Below, piece after piece: positions 47,526 to 48,714 of a stretch of DNA of 48,714 nucleotides. The notes under the pieces were generated by a model. That model had not been told where the DNA came from. It saw only the letters and a list, made by a program, of their open reading frames with translations, and did no database searches. This stretch comes from Ewingella americana ATCC 33852. Lineage in GTDB: Bacteria; Pseudomonadota; Gammaproteobacteria; Enterobacterales; Enterobacteriaceae. The translations under genes were made by a program, and so were the position numbers. Positions within the stretch are counted from its first letter, which is position 1; each line of letters begins with the position of its first letter. Location: positions 1-48,714 of the forward strand of contig NZ_JMPJ01000057.1 of the NCBI RefSeq assembly GCF_000735345.1. The letters are read 5' to 3'.

Positions 47526-48425
47526 ATGAAAATCTTGATAACCGGAGCCACCGGCCTTATCGGACGCCGACTCACAGAACGTCTGCTCGGCCAGTCGCAC
47601 CATATCACAGCGCTGACTCGCTCCCCCTCCCGCGCCGCCAAAGTGCTTGGCCCGCAGGTGCTGCTGTGGGAGTCGCTGGAAGATAAAACCTCTTTAGACG
47701 GCTTCGACGCGGTGATCAATCTCGCCGGTGAGCCAATCGCCGATAAGCGCTGGACCAAAGATCAGAAGCAGAAGTTATGCGATAGCCGCTGGCAGGTCAC
47801 CGAGCGCCTCGCCACCCTGATTAACGCCAGCCAGAAGCCGCCGTCAGTCTTCATTTCCGGCTCCGCCGTGGGCTATTACGGCGACCAAGGTCAGGCGTTG
47901 GTGCCCGAAGATGAGCCGCCAAATAAGCAGTTCACTTGGCAACTCTGCGCCCGTTGGGAAGCCTTAGCCTTAGCCGCAGAGAGCGACCGCACCCGAGTCT
48001 GCCTGCTGCGCACCGGCGTGGTGTTAGCCAGTAAAGGTGGCGCGCTGGCAAAAATGGTGCTGCCCTTCCGCGCCGGTCTCGGCGGCCCGTTTGGCGACGG
48101 CCAGCAATATATGCCGTGGATCCACATCGACGACATGGTAAACGGCATCATTTTCCTGTTGATGCACGAAACCCTGAATGGCCCATTCAATATGGTTTCC
48201 CCCTATCCCGCCCGCAACGAGCAGTTCAGCGCCCTGCTGGGTGAAGTCCTGCACCGCCCAGCCTTTATGCGAGTGCCTGCGGGCGCTGTACGCCTGTTGA
48301 TGGGTGAATCAGCCGTTCTGGTGCTGGGCGGCCAACGAGCTGTGCCAAGGAGGTTGGAAGATGCAGGGTTTACGTTTGGGCATCAGGAGTTGAAGGAGGC
48401 GCTTGAGAGCATTCTGAAGGGGTGA
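47526..48425 (+). CDS. yfcH: SDR-family NAD(P)-binding epimerase-like protein YfcH
   Basis: 299 residues (E. coli 297). Extended short-chain dehydrogenase fold of the TIGR01777/DUF1731 type: nucleotide-binding [12 protein letters not shown] at the N-terminus, [29 protein letters not shown] with the active-site Tyr (the usual YxxxK Lys is not obvious), [10 protein letters not shown], and a C-terminal DUF1731 domain ending in [13 protein letters not shown]. Substrate unknown; relatives take part in cell-division-linked or sugar-nucleotide steps. AAGGAG lies 7 nt before the ATG. Confidence 0.93.
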   Translation: MKILITGATGLIGRRLTERLLGQSHHITALTRSPSRAAKVLGPQVLLWESLEDKTSLDGFDAVINLAGEPIADKRWTKDQKQKLCDSRWQVTERLATLINASQKPPSVFISGSAVGYYGDQGQALVPEDEPPNKQFTWQLCARWEALALAAESDRTRVCLLRTGVVLASKGGALAKMVLPFRAGLGGPFGDGQQYMPWIHIDDMVNGIIFLLMHETLNGPFNMVSPYPARNEQFSALLGEVLHRPAFMRVPAGAVRLLMGESAVLVLGGQRAVPRRLEDAGFTFGHQELKEALESILKG

Positions 48426-48443
48426 TTGGGATGGGCTTCCCAA
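48426..48443 (+). terminator. Terminator-like hairpin after yfcH
   Basis: TTGGGA/TCCCAA stem directly after the yfcH stop, followed 7 nt later by TTTT. Weak. Confidence 0.35.
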
Positions 48444-48487
48444 GCGAGCCTTTTAAGGTCAAGGTCGTGCGCTGCCGCCACACCGGC

Positions 48488-48519
48488 CTTGAGGGGCGCC
48501 TATCGCCGCGCCCCTCAAG
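48488..48519 (-). other. 12-bp stem-loop in repeat copy B
   Basis: CTTGAGGGGCGC pairs perfectly with GCGCCCCTCAAG around an 8-nt loop (GGCGATAG on the minus strand). The arm sequence differs from copy A at several paired positions, yet pairing is retained. Confidence 0.75.
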
Positions 48520-48566
48520 ACTCCCCGGCTCTTTACTGCGCGCTCCGCTGGTTGGGCGGACGTGTT

Positions 48567-48665
48567 TCAGGTACTTCCGTTCTCCACCGCAAAATGTCGC
48601 CGCTTAGGCGGTTCCTTCGCTTCAGGCTTCGAGCCTTTAGTCTCGAACCATTCGCTCAGCGCCAT
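48567..48665 (-). CDS. Candidate 32-residue micro-protein in repeat copy B
   Basis: ATG to TGA, 32 residues, very basic and charged (cores SEWFETKGSKPE and PPKRRHFA). It aligns gaplessly with the ORF in copy A over 26 residues, with 18 identities. Differences inside the shared codons are synonymous. An overlapping 10-residue frame (48656-48688) ends just inside its start, suggesting coupled translation. Function unknown; expression not shown. Confidence 0.35.
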   Translation of the reverse strand: MALSEWFETKGSKPEAKEPPKRRHFAVENGST

Positions 48666-48714
48666 TTTTGACTGCGGTTTTGAGGCATTTCAACCGAACC
48701 GTTTCAGTGATTTT

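Larger units (their letters stand above)
48460..48714 (-). repeat. Dispersed repeat, copy B (inverted relative to copy A)
   Basis: Read on the minus strand it shows, in the same order as copy A, ACTGAAACGG-TCGG, GGTTCGAGAC-AAAGGCTCGA, CCGCCTAAGCGGCG, CTGAAACACGTCC, the stem-loop with GGCGA loop start, and GCCGGTGTGG. Spacing between blocks is nearly the same. It continues to the window end and is probably truncated. The two copies bracket the whole window in inverted orientation. Confidence 0.75.

Noticed and set aside
1-48714. CRISPR array, tRNA, rRNA, prophage or transposase genes
   Set aside because: Looked for regular repeat-spacer arrays, cloverleaf-type sequences and transposase or integrase motifs; none seen.

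Overview
The window reads as chromosomal DNA of a gamma-proteobacterium of the order Enterobacterales. Nearly every protein matches an Escherichia coli family member in the same relative order (yfaY-yfaZ, menECBHDF, elaB, nuoA-N, lrhA, alaA, yfbRSTUV, ackA-pta, yfcD, yfcG, yfcH). The base composition, a KatA-type catalase, a canonical ERIC repeat and the reduced yfc region suggest a Serratia/Rahnella/Ewingella/Rouxiella-like relative rather than E. coli itself. Genus is not resolved from sequence alone.

Layout. 1-331: one copy of an unnamed dispersed repeat, then the yfaY terminator. 332-2327: yfaY (CinA-like) and yfaZ (outer-membrane protein), with a complete 127-bp ERIC element exactly at the yfaZ stop codon. 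2673-4106: catalase katA, where E. coli carries nudI-ais-arn-pmrD. 4191-11252: menaquinone genes menF-D-H-B-C-E, all on the minus strand. 11488-12427: elaB and a DUF1097 membrane protein. 12645-27723: the 13-gene nuo operon (complex I, with fused nuoCD), transcribed from a roughly 700-bp upstream region shared with the 3' end of lrhA. 28433-29377: lrhA, followed by a 981-bp AT-rich gap. 30359-36134: alaA, yfbR, yfbS, yfbT, yfbU and yfbV. 36135-36605: a gap holding a compact structured-RNA candidate and a tiny hydrophobic ORF. 36606-40107: ackA-pta. 40174-45707: a carbohydrate cassette of PTS IIA-IIB-IIC (ascorbate type), a two-piece transketolase, and a divergent LacI/GntR-type regulator with palindromic operators and a perfect CRP site. 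45777-48425: yfcD, yfcG and yfcH. 48426-48714: a second copy of the terminal repeat, inverted relative to the first.

Functionally the window is dominated by respiration and the acetate node. Complex I feeds electrons to quinones, and the men genes make menaquinone for anaerobic electron transport. AckA-Pta handles acetyl-CoA/acetate overflow, and LrhA is a global LysR regulator. The accessory part is the PTS/transketolase cassette, whose substrate is unknown; a similar cassette beside ackA-pta is known to me from Salmonella.

Most of the window is ordinary core genome. The signals least explained by named features are the inverted pair of roughly 260-nt repeats at the two ends, which share a codon-conserved micro-ORF and a stem-loop whose arms covary. 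Others are the structured element and mini-ORF upstream of ackA, the operator array of the PTS cassette, and the palindrome and leader ORF before yfcH. Several start codons were moved from the longest possible ORF on the basis of Shine-Dalgarno spacing and family length; each case is stated in its entry.
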